From NCBI GenBank assembly GCA_001051155.2, contig JYIP02000005.1, forward strand, positions 4,774,001 to 4,838,000: a DNA stretch of 64,000 nucleotides. Direction: 5' to 3'. Below, piece after piece: positions 46,974 through 58,116 of the stretch. This DNA is from Chrysoporthe austroafricana. Lineage: Eukaryota > Ascomycota > Sordariomycetes > Diaporthales > Cryphonectriaceae. Position 1 is the stretch's first letter, and each line of letters begins with the position of its first letter. A program made the translations under genes and the position numbers. The notes beneath the pieces were generated by a model. It saw nothing but the letters and a program-made list of their open reading frames with translations, was not told where the DNA came from and searched no databases.

Positions 46974-48265
46974 GTTGTCGGTGTTAGACAATATCAACAG
47001 AGAGCAAATCGCTCTTAGACCCAAGGGTTTAAAAGGTTTCGGATAGCCTAGCCTCGTGTATGGTGGCCAGGTAGAGAATTCTAGCTAACCATATCGACTG
47101 CTCGAATTAGCTCAACCGTAAGCTGGATGAAGTAGCCACTGAGTTCCTTGTATGTCGGCGGAAGCTCAAAGATCTGCTTCAGAATCGCAAGAAGGTGTTG
47201 AGCAGCAGTCTCAAATATATTCCACATAGTCTGATCACAGCGGTCCTACTTCGCTCTATCTGGATAAGTGGTATATCACTTTACATTCTGGTTATGTATA
47301 GGTCGCTAACTGTAAGGAGCTGGCTAGGTATGGCACTCGCGACTATCTAGGGGCCATTTAGGAGCTGAGATTGAAGGGAGACAAGGCGTTAGGAGTTACG
47401 GCAACGCATCCTTCACATGTGAGAGGAGAGGGGGGTGGGGCCGACACCAGAGATGGTATACAGCTGGGAATGAAGGCAATCAAGTCAGCAACATCAACGC
47501 TTCAAGCTGGGTATGGGAGCGGGTGCCGATAGGAATAGGAAGATCCAATAGATCCAGCTTACGCTTACGAGTCCAAATCAGTTCGGTAAGACCGAGTGGT
47601 ACCCATAAGGCAGGGCGATGAGTAGCTCAGCTGCACAGCAGATCTGCAGGCTATATTTATCAGTCTGCGGCATCTATGTACAAGCTGCCAACGGAGGCCG
47701 CCTTATACATGCCTCTAGGATCACAAGCCCCCGAGCATGCAGATAATCTTGATGTGCAGCCTTCGGCCCTTTGCCGGTCCCTTAGCCTAAGAAAACCATT
47801 TCTTTTTTGTATAACATAATCCACGAGCTGGGAACACTGCCTTGACGAAGGGGCTATGCACTGATAATAGTGAATGGCAATGGGAAGGCTTAGAATTTCT
47901 TGTCTGCCTTGGATCAGCTCGTATATTTGGGAACAACTGATAAGCCTCGCTGAGCATAACCCACGCCACGGTTCCTACGGGCTGTGTGAAAAGTGCACTG
48001 TACATTCTGTCGGTGGGAAGCTTGAGTAATTAGCGCCCAAGGGTGAGAAAAGTATGCATTAAGAAGGTTACAGCCCAGCACGACGGATGGTTACACACGG
48101 AGCCTTATTGAATAAACACGTAAATATTAAAGCTTCTTATGTATCAACACCTGTATGACGGCTGGGTGCATGAAGCTCTGCATTATGCAGAATCTGTCAT
48201 GCCGCGTGGCTCCCTAGTCGAGCTTTTGCCGAAATTGGCCGGTCACAGACAACACTGAAGAGCCA
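46974..48265. other. Intergenic, 1.3 kb
   Basis: No gene is recognised between the divergent MGC gene and the one-TM Cys-rich protein gene. Both promoters should lie at the ends of this segment. Confidence 0.5.
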
Positions 48266-49115
48266 ATGACCCCACATCACACCAACGCTACCGCAACCAG
48301 AGCGGCCACTGGCAACCAAGTACAGGGACATTCGTCGTTGAGAAATGGTGATGAAGTTCACGGCAGCATTTTCAGTTTCAACTGGTTAAGTACCGGAAAC
48401 GTGATTCATATCGGAACGAAAGAGCATTGGCGGAATTCTCTCATAATTGCTATCTTTGGCATCTCTGCCATCATTACCGTCGTCGTTCTAGCAGTGATTC
48501 TCTCAAGAGCATCCACATCAAACGTAAGTTTTGCTTGCAACGGGAGCTTCGCTTCCCTACTTCTCTTGGCTATCCATGGCCCTTCCCATGCAGCACTGAT
48601 GCTAATGGCGACCTGCGACAGTCCTCGAAGACGGCCTCACCCACAATTTCTGCTTCAGCAGCTTCCATAACGTCAGCTACCGTGGGTACTATCTTCGATC
48701 CCGTCATACCGTTGCAAAGTACGAGCGTCTCGCTGATAAGTTTCATGATGTGCAGGCTGCTCAGCTTGGGACACAGGCCACTCCCACCTCTGCGTCGCTA
48801 TTAAAGACGGCTACCAGCCCTGTAACTACGAGTATAGCCTCCCTTGAGAACAACTACCGAGCTGCGGGTCAGAGTTGTTCGGCGGACAGCCAGTGCTCGC
48901 CTCCAAACGTCTGTTACACAGGGGAGTTCTCAACAACGTGCTGTGGACCGAACATCCAGGGATGCCCAGGCGCATCGTGCACTGCAAATACCTGTCTGGA
49001 CCCTTACGGCTGTGTGACACAGTCAAGTATATGCTGTGGTTATCCACCATACACGATTCTCGACGGTCCAACCTGTTATACCACATCAACCTCAAGTCCA
49101 GTGCCATTAAGTTGA
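48266..49115 (+). CDS. One-TM protein with Ser/Thr stalk and Cys-rich ectodomain
   Basis: The model has three exons, 48266-48523, 48622-48681 and 48756-49115, all phase 0, giving 225 residues. A cytosolic N-terminal part of about 57 residues precedes a transmembrane helix near residues 58-80 (SLIIAIFGISAIITVVVLAV). A Ser/Thr/Ala-rich, probably O-glycosylated stalk of about 60 residues follows. The C-terminal domain has about 12 cysteines spaced like a small extracellular disulfide module: GQSCSADSQC, NVCYTGEF, TTCCGPN, CPGASCTANTC and SICCGYPP. The layout (short cytosolic tail, one helix, outer Cys-rich domain) suggests a type II cell-surface protein, perhaps a wall sensor or ligand-binding protein. 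No named family is recognised. The intron 2 donor (GTGGGT) is the least certain junction. Confidence 0.6.
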
Positions 49116-50276
49116 CCATAGGAGACGCCTTACGTCAAAAGGTACTATATTGCCTTATACCCTTGATGAAGTGACCCACATACAAGGATCGAAGTCTATG
49201 TCCGTGGTGCCAGGGTGGGCTTGCTCCCGATGAGCCCACAGACCGCCACGACCATCTAAGGAATAAAGATTTTGGGGGACGGCAGCGGAGATATGACTGA
49301 CTCATTGGGACCAGACCTCAGCTTACGCGTTCGGGCGCTTTCTTGACAGCTAGCGATAGGCCACGGAGGGAGAGAAAATGAAAGAGATTCGCACCGTGCA
49401 TGGATAGATAGAACGAAAGAACGAGCGCTCGATCATAAACTAACCTCAGTGAGTAGGTCGCGCTTGTATCGCAGACTTGTTCGCAGTTTTTATGCCTTGA
49501 CACGTGAAGATTGTCTCATAGCCGAGCGCTGCACGGCGAAGCAACATTCTGTGTCTGTCATATCGTAAGGAATTTGGACACCGAGGCAGCATTAGACACT
49601 ACTGTCCTTGGCAGATCGGCGCCTTGAGGATTGTCAAAAGCCATTATCGGCAGCTTGTCGCTCCATACTGCACCGCGTTGCCGCTTTCCTTCATCCTTTT
49701 TTTTTTGCTCCTGATCAAGGGGGGAGAGAACAAAAAACCATCCGTGACATACAGGGGCTTATCAAGCTCTAGTGATCATCTGAAACAATCCATATGGCCT
49801 AGATCATGGCGGTGGCCCATAATTAACCGCCAGCGTCCGAATCCGTGGTCCAATAACGGAGCGACGTCTGAACCCTGCCATCACGTTGTGCCCCGGCGCT
49901 ACATGTTGAGCGCCTCTTGTCACTATATGAGATATGTCTAGGAGAATGAGCCAGGGGCAAATTCTGTCGCACCTAAGACTCGCGTGTCCTATGGGATTTA
50001 CTTTCGATATTCGACTGGCATTTTTTATCATATGCACGTAGATGCCAAATACATTGTTTCCTTCTTCTTGTGTTCACTCCTCGTTGCAGCTTGCATCATC
50101 TACCCGGCTCCGACTGAGTCGCACTGGGCCTTCTACTTCTTCAAGCCTCCCTTTTTACGCTCTTTAACCGGACAAGCCTTTTCCCTATCCCCCCTCTAGA
50201 AAAACTTTCCTTCAGCGTCGCTGAGTTGACCTGAAGCTGTGACTATCGTCAACGGATCTCGGCGCTCTGTACGATC
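49116..50276. other. Intergenic, upstream of GH49 gene
   Basis: Short open frames only. A T-run lies near 49699-49708. The last few hundred bases are C/T-rich and should hold the GH49 promoter and leader. Confidence 0.5.
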
Positions 50277-52177
50277 ATGCAATTCCATCATTTATATTTC
50301 TTCTTGACACTGGAAGTCGTTCTCGGTGATATCACGGCAGCAGGCAATGCCACTTGTTCAAATTCAGATCTACGAACCTGGTGGCATGACAATGGAGAAT
50401 TCAATTATGAGACTCCTGTACAAGATGGAAACGTGCGGCAATCGCATGTATATGCAACATGGGTTAAGTCAACGGCAGATATCAATGAAACATAGTAAGG
50501 CATATTTTTCGTAGTGAGACAAGGATTGAAGGCTGAGACGTTTACTTCAGTTACAACTCCTTCGTATACGAGACGATACCACGCAATGGCCAAGGGAACA
50601 TCATCGTTCCGGGAAACGCGAGCTCCGTAACCACGGAAAGCGACTCGGTCACAATAGAGGCCGACATCTGGATAACCATGGGCTGGACTCAATTCCTGTA
50701 TAGCTCGGATGCCTGGTTGAAGATCTCCCGCTACGGCAACAACCTCACCACTGCGAGCGATGTCGTAATCCGACCTACCAATCTCACTTTCAATGTCACC
50801 GATGATGGCCTTGGCAATGTGCACGTCTTGGTGCCCTACCGCAGCCAAGGTTATCGATTTTCCGTCGAGTTCCAGGATAACTTGTACAGCTATCGTGATG
50901 GCTGTACTGGCACGGAGTGTGATTTCGTTCAGGACTGGCACGCCGACGGACCGAATTACGTCTTGAACTTCACAGACGACATGCCTGTCATGGGTATTGA
51001 ACCACATGATGCTCTCTTGATCTTTGCCAGTCCTTTCCCCTCATCCGACCTTATCCCGTCAGAGGCGGCCACGGAGACCTATATCGTTCATCCTGGTCTC
51101 GTTCCGGACTTGAGCAATATCACCAATACCAACGTTTATTTCACGCCTGGAGTCCACTACATGACAGCAACAAATCATGCTGTTCTCTCTAGCTATGTTG
51201 ATTGGGTCTATCTTGCTCCCGGTGCATATGTCAAAGGAGCGATCCAGTTCACTACGACCTCAAGCATCATCAAAGCCACCGGCTTCGGCGTGCTATCCGG
51301 CGAGCAGTATGTCTACCAAGCGAACACCGCGTTGGGGTATACCAACAACGCGTCGAACAGTGACGATCTGCGTATGTGGAGTGGTTACAGCACGAGAGAC
51401 CAGCAGCAGACCTTTGTCATAAGCGGGGTGACCACAAATGCGCCTCCGTTCAATAGCATTGACTTTTTCGGCGACATCGATACTATTTCGATCAACCAAT
51501 CCGACTACAAGCAGGTCGGGGCATTCTTCGGTCAGACGGACGGCACGACCTTGTATACAGGGTCGACTGTTCGCGACACCTTTTATCATTCCAACGATGA
51601 TACTATCAAGACGTATGGCTCGAATATCTCCGTCAGTGATGTCATCGTATGGAAGGGCAAGACAGCACCAGTGATTCAGTTCGGCTGGGCAAGCCGCAAT
51701 CTGACCAATATCACTGTCAATGGCGTGGATGTGATTCACAGCAAGTATAGTTCGAATGCGTCGCACCCAAGCATCATCGGTGCAAATCAAGTATACGGAT
51801 ATTCAGAAGGAAAGACGGACACTGCGGATCTCAGCAGCACTGTCAAGAACGTCTACTTTGGCAATATCAGGTCAGAAGGCATTGGAGGGAACTTGATGCG
51901 GATTGTGCCTCTCGCCAATTACGAGAATGTAATCATCGAGAATGTCAGTCTCGGTGACTTCAGCGACCGGAGCAACTGCATCTTCGGCAGCCAGCTACCG
52001 GTCTGGACTGATGCCAGCGGAACTCCTGTTTCTATCACGGGATTTATCATTACGAACTACACCGTCAACGGTACCACGATCTCGACAACGCTAGACAATC
52101 TTGGATACACTTCTCTGGGTGGGCTCAACATAGCTGAGGAGTTTTTAGCCGCAGAGGCTGTTATCACAGTACAGTAG
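50277..52177 (+). CDS. Secreted GH49 glycoside hydrolase (dextranase/isopullulanase type)
   Basis: Two exons, 50277-50494 and 50551-52177, give 614 residues. MQFHHLYFFLTLEVVLGDITAAG is a signal peptide. The mature protein begins with the GH49 N-terminal beta-sandwich (LRTWWHDNGEFNYETPVQDG, then NVRQSHVYATWVKS). A parallel beta-helix domain follows (FTPGVHYMTATNHAVLSSYV, YLAPGAYVKGAIQF). The acidic active-site region contains FFGQTDGTTLYTGSTVRD, then HSNDDTIKTYGS and VIVWKGKTAPVIQFGW, in line with the three catalytic Asp of the family. GH49 enzymes cut alpha-1,6 bonds of dextran or alpha-1,4 bonds of pullulan; which one cannot be told here. There are many N-glycosylation sequons. The frame is intact, in contrast to the relics downstream. 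The 56-nt intron splits Tyr within NETYYNSF. Confidence 0.92.
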
Positions 52178-54049
52178 ACGAGAGTTGGACTTGTTTTTAT
52201 AGACGGCGTTATGATGAGGCATGATTCCGATATGCTACGAGGTTCATAGAAGCGAATGACAACTGAATTATAAGTGAAAAGACCTAGCGATATGTCAAGA
52301 CGAAAGAGAGAAATATGCATGGTACACTTTTCCGGTGTAAGGCAACAGTGACCACGGATGGGGAAAGGCTTCAGTGAATCAAAAGAGCAAGATACTCAAA
52401 AGTTATCTATGAAGTTTTGTTTCATTTTGAGTTGTAAGTTAATTGCTCGGATGCTTTGATATGTGCGTTCGCTCGTGGTTGGAGTCTTGCACAGAGAATA
52501 TGTACAAATTGACACCCAGACCATGACGTGAAACTGGCGCAAACGCCCCTCTGACGTTGGATTGAATTGACCGAAATGCTTTCTAACAAAGTATCTAAAA
52601 CGAACTCCCCCCCCTCATCGCTTTTTACGTATTCAATCAACTCCTCTTCTGTCAGCATTCGTGTCCTTACAATCTCTAAGAGATCATAGAATCTTCCTAG
52701 GACTAAAAGTGAAACCAGGGACTTTGCGAGCAAGAATGTGGCGAAGTGCGAAAACCTCAAAGATCGTTGTGAGGAAATCTCCGAATTTGTGGTCATCGGA
52801 GTGGATGTACTCACTGAGACTCGAGTGTTTTGGCGTTGGTTGGTCGGGGTGTTTGCCGAGAGATGACAGAGACAAGGCAACAACATTAAAAAAGTCGGGA
52901 GGTGCGTTTCAATCGCTGACTGGGGCTTAGGTCACTTTGTGCGTTGTCCCCTGGCGCTGACTGTAGTGATAGTATGGTATCAGGGACTTTTTTATTAGCT
53001 TCTAGCCAATTGTCAACCACGACAAGGGTGGCTCAGATATATCCCCGGGAGCTTCCCCGGGGGGGGGGGGCTATTTAGGTCTAATGCCACAGTAAGAGTT
53101 ACATCATTGCTTGAACTACTCAAGTATCGTTCTAGTTGTATCGTTGTTTCACTGTATATATTGTGGCTCGATCGCAGATTAGCTCGAATTGGTCTCCCTG
53201 ATAAGGCATTGATCTACTGTCAGAAGAGCCAACTCACTGCTACCTGGCAGCCAACACTTTGTTAGACATTACGCGTCAGACTCTTATTGGGCGGCGTTCT
53301 GCATAGCTCTAGGCGATGTGTAAGGACAACACGCCACAGCTCTGGACTGCAATATCTGGATGGGGCCAATTTTTGCGATGAGTAGACCAAAGTAAACACC
53401 GTAATGATCATTTTGACCTCACAGTTACGGAACCCTGCTTAGGATGGTGGTAGACCTTTCGGATTAGGATTTTCAAGGAGCTATGAGGTCTCGTACTGAA
53501 AGGTACTGAAAGCTCGATATCAGAATCTTCCGTGTTAAGAATACATCTGGAAGCACTCGTCGGCTTACGTACCTAAGTAGAGATGCAGGTGATGACTTCG
53601 AATTGATAAAGGATAGTTCAATACGACTAGATCTCGGGCATCTGAACGTAAGTAATGGTTGGAATAACTCATGATGAATGTTCTGCTTATAGTTCTTGTC
53701 ACCGAAGAGCACATCCCAATCGATTTACAATAATACTAGATGACGACGATAAATCCTGCTAGGAAAAACGCGTTCATGCTCTGACCCTGACCTGACTACG
53801 CTGCCTTCTGCTTGCTCTCACTTATCAGTGGCCGAGATGAAATAATCAGATCCATTTCCCCCATAGCTATAGAGACAACTTCCCTCTCCTATCCTAATTA
53901 CCTCTGCCTGAGCCATTCGAGCGAGAACAGAAGCATATATCGACCCACCCGCGTGATACGGACCAGCATGGTCGTACATGACAGAATATCACCAACAAGA
54001 ATGTTTTCTTTTTGCATGGATCTTTGCTACATCAACCTAGCGTCCAGTG
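52178..54049. other. Gene-poor segment with possible gene relic
   Basis: 1.9 kb with no intact gene. The minus-strand frame 52886-52422 is described separately. A G-run with CCCGGG palindromes lies at about 53043-53070, followed by an AT-richer stretch that resembles repeat-flank or long-terminal-repeat sequence, though no repeat pair could be confirmed. Confidence 0.4.
52422..52886 (-). CDS. Possible hypothetical ORF or gene relic
   Basis: An ATG-started frame of 154 codons on the minus strand. The middle contains an ordered-looking helical stretch (DLLEIVRTRMLTEEELIEYV, then KSDEGGEFVLDTLLES). A different frame just upstream (52875-52684) also reads like protein (LSEYIHSDDHKFGDFLTTIF), which suggests a frameshifted or intron-containing gene, or a relic. 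No family is recognised. The ends are not protein-like. Treat as weak. Confidence 0.25.
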   Translation of the reverse strand: MLLPCLCHLSANTPTNQRQNTRVSVSTSTPMTTNSEISSQRSLRFSHFATFLLAKSLVSLLVLGRFYDLLEIVRTRMLTEEELIEYVKSDEGGEFVLDTLLESISVNSIQRQRGVCASFTSWSGCQFVHILCARLQPRANAHIKASEQLTYNSK

Positions 54050-55312
54050 TTAGTCAGGATTGAGATCATGCCTCACACACTCGGCGAGTTCTCTAAGCAA
54101 TGTCGTTAGCCGCTGCAGGGTCTGCTTCAGCAACTCCGGGTCCGAAGATATGATTCTGTGATTCCTAACGTAACGGTTATATTGATGATGCGTGGCCATC
54201 TGATTTTGTGTCTTGAGGCTGATCTCGTCCACGCGAAGGCGTAGGGTGCTGGCTACCGAGTCACTTAGCGACAGGATGCGCTTCGTCAATACGGCCTTAA
54301 CAGCGGCGGCGTGGGATTGGGGTAGCTTCCAAGTGCCGAAATGCACGGGAGGTAGCTTTTCCTGGCCCAAATTTCCACAATTGTCCGTATTGAAGTTAAG
54401 AGCGACCCAATTTAGAGCGGTCTGTAGCACCATCATGACGAGTAGGATGACCTTGAAGTCGATACGGCAATGCTGACAGTCCAGCACGCTGTTAACGAAG
54501 TGCAGCGTCGTGTCGGTTTTTGCCAACGTAATTTCCATGCAGATCATGTTGTGATCTTCCAGCTGTTTGTGCTCAATTGTGTTCAGATGGCACAAGTGGT
54601 CTGTAAGCCGCTTTAGGCATCCGGTGCCGCAGCAGGTCGACCTTGAGGAAGATAGGTTGCCGTCACTTTCTCTATCAGAAGTAGCCGTCGCGCCAACTGC
54701 GTCTTGTTCTTGCCCTTTTTGGTGAATTCCGAGGCAATTGGGCCTCACAAAGTCCTGCAACTCTGCAATATTGATGCATGTACGGTCGTCATCCGGCTGA
54801 AACGCCCTCGATGCACATAGGATGACCTCGTGAGCGGTTTCAGAAATGCCTTGGTGTTCTGAGCTTTGCGTTGGAATCTCATTCAGTTGTGCATAAGCAC
54901 TGCACGGCGAGTCTAAAGTCAAAGACGGCTCCTCTCCCGAGATGGCGGTCGAAACGCCGTCAATGCTCATGAACTCTCCGTCCAAAGGTGTTATGGAGGT
55001 ATACGTGTCAGATTCAAACGTTTGCGATCCAGCGGAGACGTTTGACTGGAAGAGCTGCATTTCGTGGTTCGCGGCGACACGTTCATTGAGGCTCTCCGCG
55101 TGACCTGGCTGCGTGATCGTATTCGCAGTGCTCAGGCTTGAAGATGGAGATGAAGGTGCTGCTGCGTCCGTCACCCTCACGAGTGTCTTCTTGTTGCGGC
55201 TACCTTTTGGTTTGCCTAACTTTCCCATGTAGCTGTACTGGCATTCCGTATTACTGCACATTGTCAGTTTCTGTCGCGTCACGCTGACTTTAGTCGAACT
55301 CAAATTTTTCAT
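54050..55312 (-). CDS. AflR-like Zn2Cys6 regulator with incomplete zinc motif
   Basis: An intact 420-codon frame from ATG 55312. Near the N-terminus is CSNTECQYSYMGKLGKPKGS followed by RNKKTL, which matches the last two zinc-ligand Cys and linker of a fungal Zn2Cys6 factor. The first half of the cluster (the CxxCxxxKxxC part) is missing. A splice acceptor-like TGTGCAG lies just before NTEC, with a CTGAC branch-like site, so a lost or unseen upstream exon is likely. I searched the 400 bases upstream by eye and found none. The C-terminal ~220 residues match the AflR-type regulatory domain (CCGTGCLKRLTDHLCHLNTI, LDCQHCRIDFKVILLVMMVL). Such factors switch on secondary-metabolite clusters. Without the full cluster DNA binding would fail, so the gene is probably degenerate. 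Confidence 0.7.
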   Translation of the reverse strand: MKNLSSTKVSVTRQKLTMCSNTECQYSYMGKLGKPKGSRNKKTLVRVTDAAAPSSPSSSLSTANTITQPGHAESLNERVAANHEMQLFQSNVSAGSQTFESDTYTSITPLDGEFMSIDGVSTAISGEEPSLTLDSPCSAYAQLNEIPTQSSEHQGISETAHEVILCASRAFQPDDDRTCINIAELQDFVRPNCLGIHQKGQEQDAVGATATSDRESDGNLSSSRSTCCGTGCLKRLTDHLCHLNTIEHKQLEDHNMICMEITLAKTDTTLHFVNSVLDCQHCRIDFKVILLVMMVLQTALNWVALNFNTDNCGNLGQEKLPPVHFGTWKLPQSHAAAVKAVLTKRILSLSDSVASTLRLRVDEISLKTQNQMATHHQYNRYVRNHRIISSDPELLKQTLQRLTTLLRELAECVRHDLNPD

Positions 55313-56639
55313 TTTTTAGACGAGAAATAACAAAGAAAAGTTTTCAAAGAACCGAAGCCCCTAAAGAACTTAATGAGACCAAAATAGGATATAATACAGG
55401 TCATTCATAGTAAATAGTAAACACTGACCAGTTACGGCATCTTAGGCAAGGGTTTTCGCCAGAGCATCGAACCTTTGCTCCATGACACGAATCGCAGGCG
55501 GCACGAAGTCTCCGAGGAGTGGAAACAACCGGAATGTGTGATTCCATTTGATATTGGGAGATGACCTAAAGTATGCCGTTGTGACAGACTGCTGCTGTTG
55601 TACTTTGTGGACGAATATGATGTCAGAAAGGAGCCTTGGCGTCGAGATGGTTCCCACAATTGGACCTGCTGATAACTTTTGTAACAAATGACTTTATATT
55701 ACTCTTTATCCTTCACATACTGATTACCCATTTGATAAGAAGCTGCAATGTCACTGTACGCGCAGAGGATTTTGGAAATTTTTCGCTACTGCCTGTTCCA
55801 TCGGACACGTGGCATGCATACTCCCAACGAAGGGAAAAGAATATCTAGCGAATTGTAATACAAGGTGAGATAGCAGCTGCAGTAAGATGTGATCTGTAAG
55901 CATGGCTGATTATGGATGTACAGCGAATCCTTCGCTACCCTGAATAATCAAACGATAGCACAGTCCCACAGTACATGTCCAATACAGTGTTATGTGGTAT
56001 CTCTACATTTGATCATAAACGTCCGTCAAAGCCAAAACTCTATCTAGCCTTACTTCTTTTTATAAATCCTCCATTCTCAGTTATCTTGGGGGCTAGCGTG
56101 ACAGACACTCCTTGAAACGCATGCTGTAGCCTCGGCGACAAACGGTAAAATATGCGTTTACGCTCCGATTTCACTTCTACTACATAAAGCGGCCTTCAAA
56201 AACAGTTAACTCGGTGTGTTAATTAACGTGGCTTGACCATGTATAATCTAAGAGCACAATAGTCGGCTGATTCGTTTGGTTTATGTCTAGATTAGCCATG
56301 ATCCAGCTGCACCAACTACGGACATCTTTTCCGAGAAGGTCCGGTGTTAAGGGGTGCTTTTATAAATTGAGTTGTACCTGATTATCGCAGTTTGCCTTCT
56401 TGACATCCTCATAGTAAAAGGTTTCCTAGGGATCTCGTAAACCTCTTGGTGCACAACGTCCTCAGGTAATTAAGGTCGCAAATCCCGCTACAGTCCCAAC
56501 CCGAACGTAAGGCACGGCTGGCTTCTGGCTCCCAAACATGGGCGGTTGGGATCTGATGATCTATTCATCCAATTTCAAACTCATAAGATGTCTCCCTGTC
56601 CCGTTCGGCTGAGCTCGCGATTCTAGAAGCCTAGGTGGG
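55313..56639. other. Gene-poor, AT-richer segment
   Basis: No intact gene. Minus-strand 55687-55432 is an 84-codon frame without ATG that ends FRLFPLLGDFVPPAIRVMEQ, which reads like a protein fragment, family unknown. The rest (55850-56640) shows nothing recognisable. Confidence 0.4.
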
Positions 56640-57480
56640 TCTGCGGGCACAGCTCCGCGAAAAATGATAGTGCCGCAGATATCAATATCGAAGGTGCCGA
56701 AGCGTCAGCGAAGGAGAGTAGAACTTCTGTAAAGTAGGTCGAGTATCGCGCTGTGGCAATCAAGGTCGACACGGCCGACGACTATAGCGTGTAGGGCCTA
56801 ATTTATGCCACGATGAAAGAGTTTGGACGAATTGACTACGCTGTCAATAGCGTCGGGGTAAGTTCTATGCACAACGGAGACTGGACTTCTAATACACACT
56901 GAGCAGACGCATTACCAGCAGAAATGAGTGCTAACAATTCTTACAGCTTGGAAGTATTTCCGGCGCTCTGACGCCCAACCTCAAAGTTGACGTTTCTAAA
57001 TAGCTCTTGACACAAATATTGAAGGCGCTACGTTTTTCATTTGTGTCGTCACAGCAGCCATGGGCCAACAGGATCACCTGGCCCGTACACCAGCACCCGT
57101 ACAAGCATGCGCGCGCTAGGCCGCGGGTTGATCGTTCTTATTGCGTCGGTGCTCAGTTGCATTGGGCTGCCGCGTATCTTGAGTTACATAAATTCTAAGC
57201 ACGCCATAATGGGCATTGTCAAAGCCACCGCCGTCGACACCTGTGTGAGCAAGAGCGGCGTCCGCGTCAACGCTGTATGCCCCTTGTGGGTTGATACACC
57301 TATGATATAGGCTGGAATTCTGAAGAATCCTAGGATGGAGTAGTAGGTCAAGGGGATGTCCCCGCTGGGGAGGGCAGCCACTCCGGATGAAGTAGCGGAT
57401 TATGTGGTGTTCTGATGCAGTCTGTCTGCTAGCTACATCAACGAACTGGTTTTATCATTGATGCAGGTTCGACACTGATG
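56640..57480 (+). pseudogene. Short-chain dehydrogenase/reductase relic
   Basis: Translated pieces align in order with a classical SDR. ADINIEGAEASAKE is the end of the cofactor-binding beta-alpha region. VAIKVDTADD is the VDV block. KEFGRIDYAVNSVG precedes an intron (GTAAGT at about 56859). LGSISGALTPNLKVD follows, then GLIVLIASVLSCIGLP, INSKHAIMGIVKATAVDT (the catalytic Lys region), SGVRVNAVCPLWVDTPMI, and LGRAATPDEVADYVVF. The frame is broken by several TAG/TGA stops and small shifts, including TAG after the SVK and DDYSV segments. The GxxxGxG start and the active-site Tyr context are not recoverable. Most stops fit C-to-T change at CpA. The gene cannot make a working enzyme. Confidence 0.8.
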
Positions 57481-58116
57481 GAACACGTTGGCTAGAGGGC
57501 GGTGATGAAGAACTGTATTCATGGCGAAGTGCAGATTTGCTGGTTTCCCACGGATATAGTAGCACCTGCTTACATAGCCTGTTTCAAAGAAGAAATCAAA
57601 GTATTGCGCATATAGGCGCTCATTTGTCAGTCGTTTCTAGTTCGAAACACATGGGATTGATAGCATTGATCTAGACACATGAAATTTCAAGCTCAAGATT
57701 ACCGTGTTGAAGCTGTAAGATTGTGTCAAAACTAAGTTTGACTTCGCCTTGGTGCTTTCTGGGCAGTGGCTGAGGCTAACCTTATATGTTAATATATTGA
57801 ATAGATAATAATAGAGTTTTCGCAATAGGAACATTACGGAAGCGTGTATGCTCATTAAATTAGCTCAAGACAAATTTACAATTCTGCAAGCCGCTTCTAG
57901 AACACCGTTTTGTGGAATGGACAGATACGGGATAGTAAGTCGTGAGCTTTCCTCTTCGCTAGAGTCATGATTAACGACGACTCCTGTCGCAATGTGTCCG
58001 GAAGAGTCACCCCATTTCCAGTTTGTCATGATATTCAAGAAGACATTCTCAGATTGGCCAGATTCTGGGTAACTCAAAAGAGGAATAGGCTATTTGATAG
58101 ACTAGCTAAATCGCGT
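57481..58116. other. Intergenic, AT-richer
   Basis: The 3' end of the ThDP-enzyme gene (minus) abuts this segment. No gene is seen. Confidence 0.5.

Noticed and set aside
53030..53190. Possible solo LTR
   Set aside because: No paired copy, target duplication or TG...CA ends could be established.
57007..57310. Short plus-strand ORFs as independent genes
   Set aside because: They are pieces of the broken dehydrogenase in different frames.
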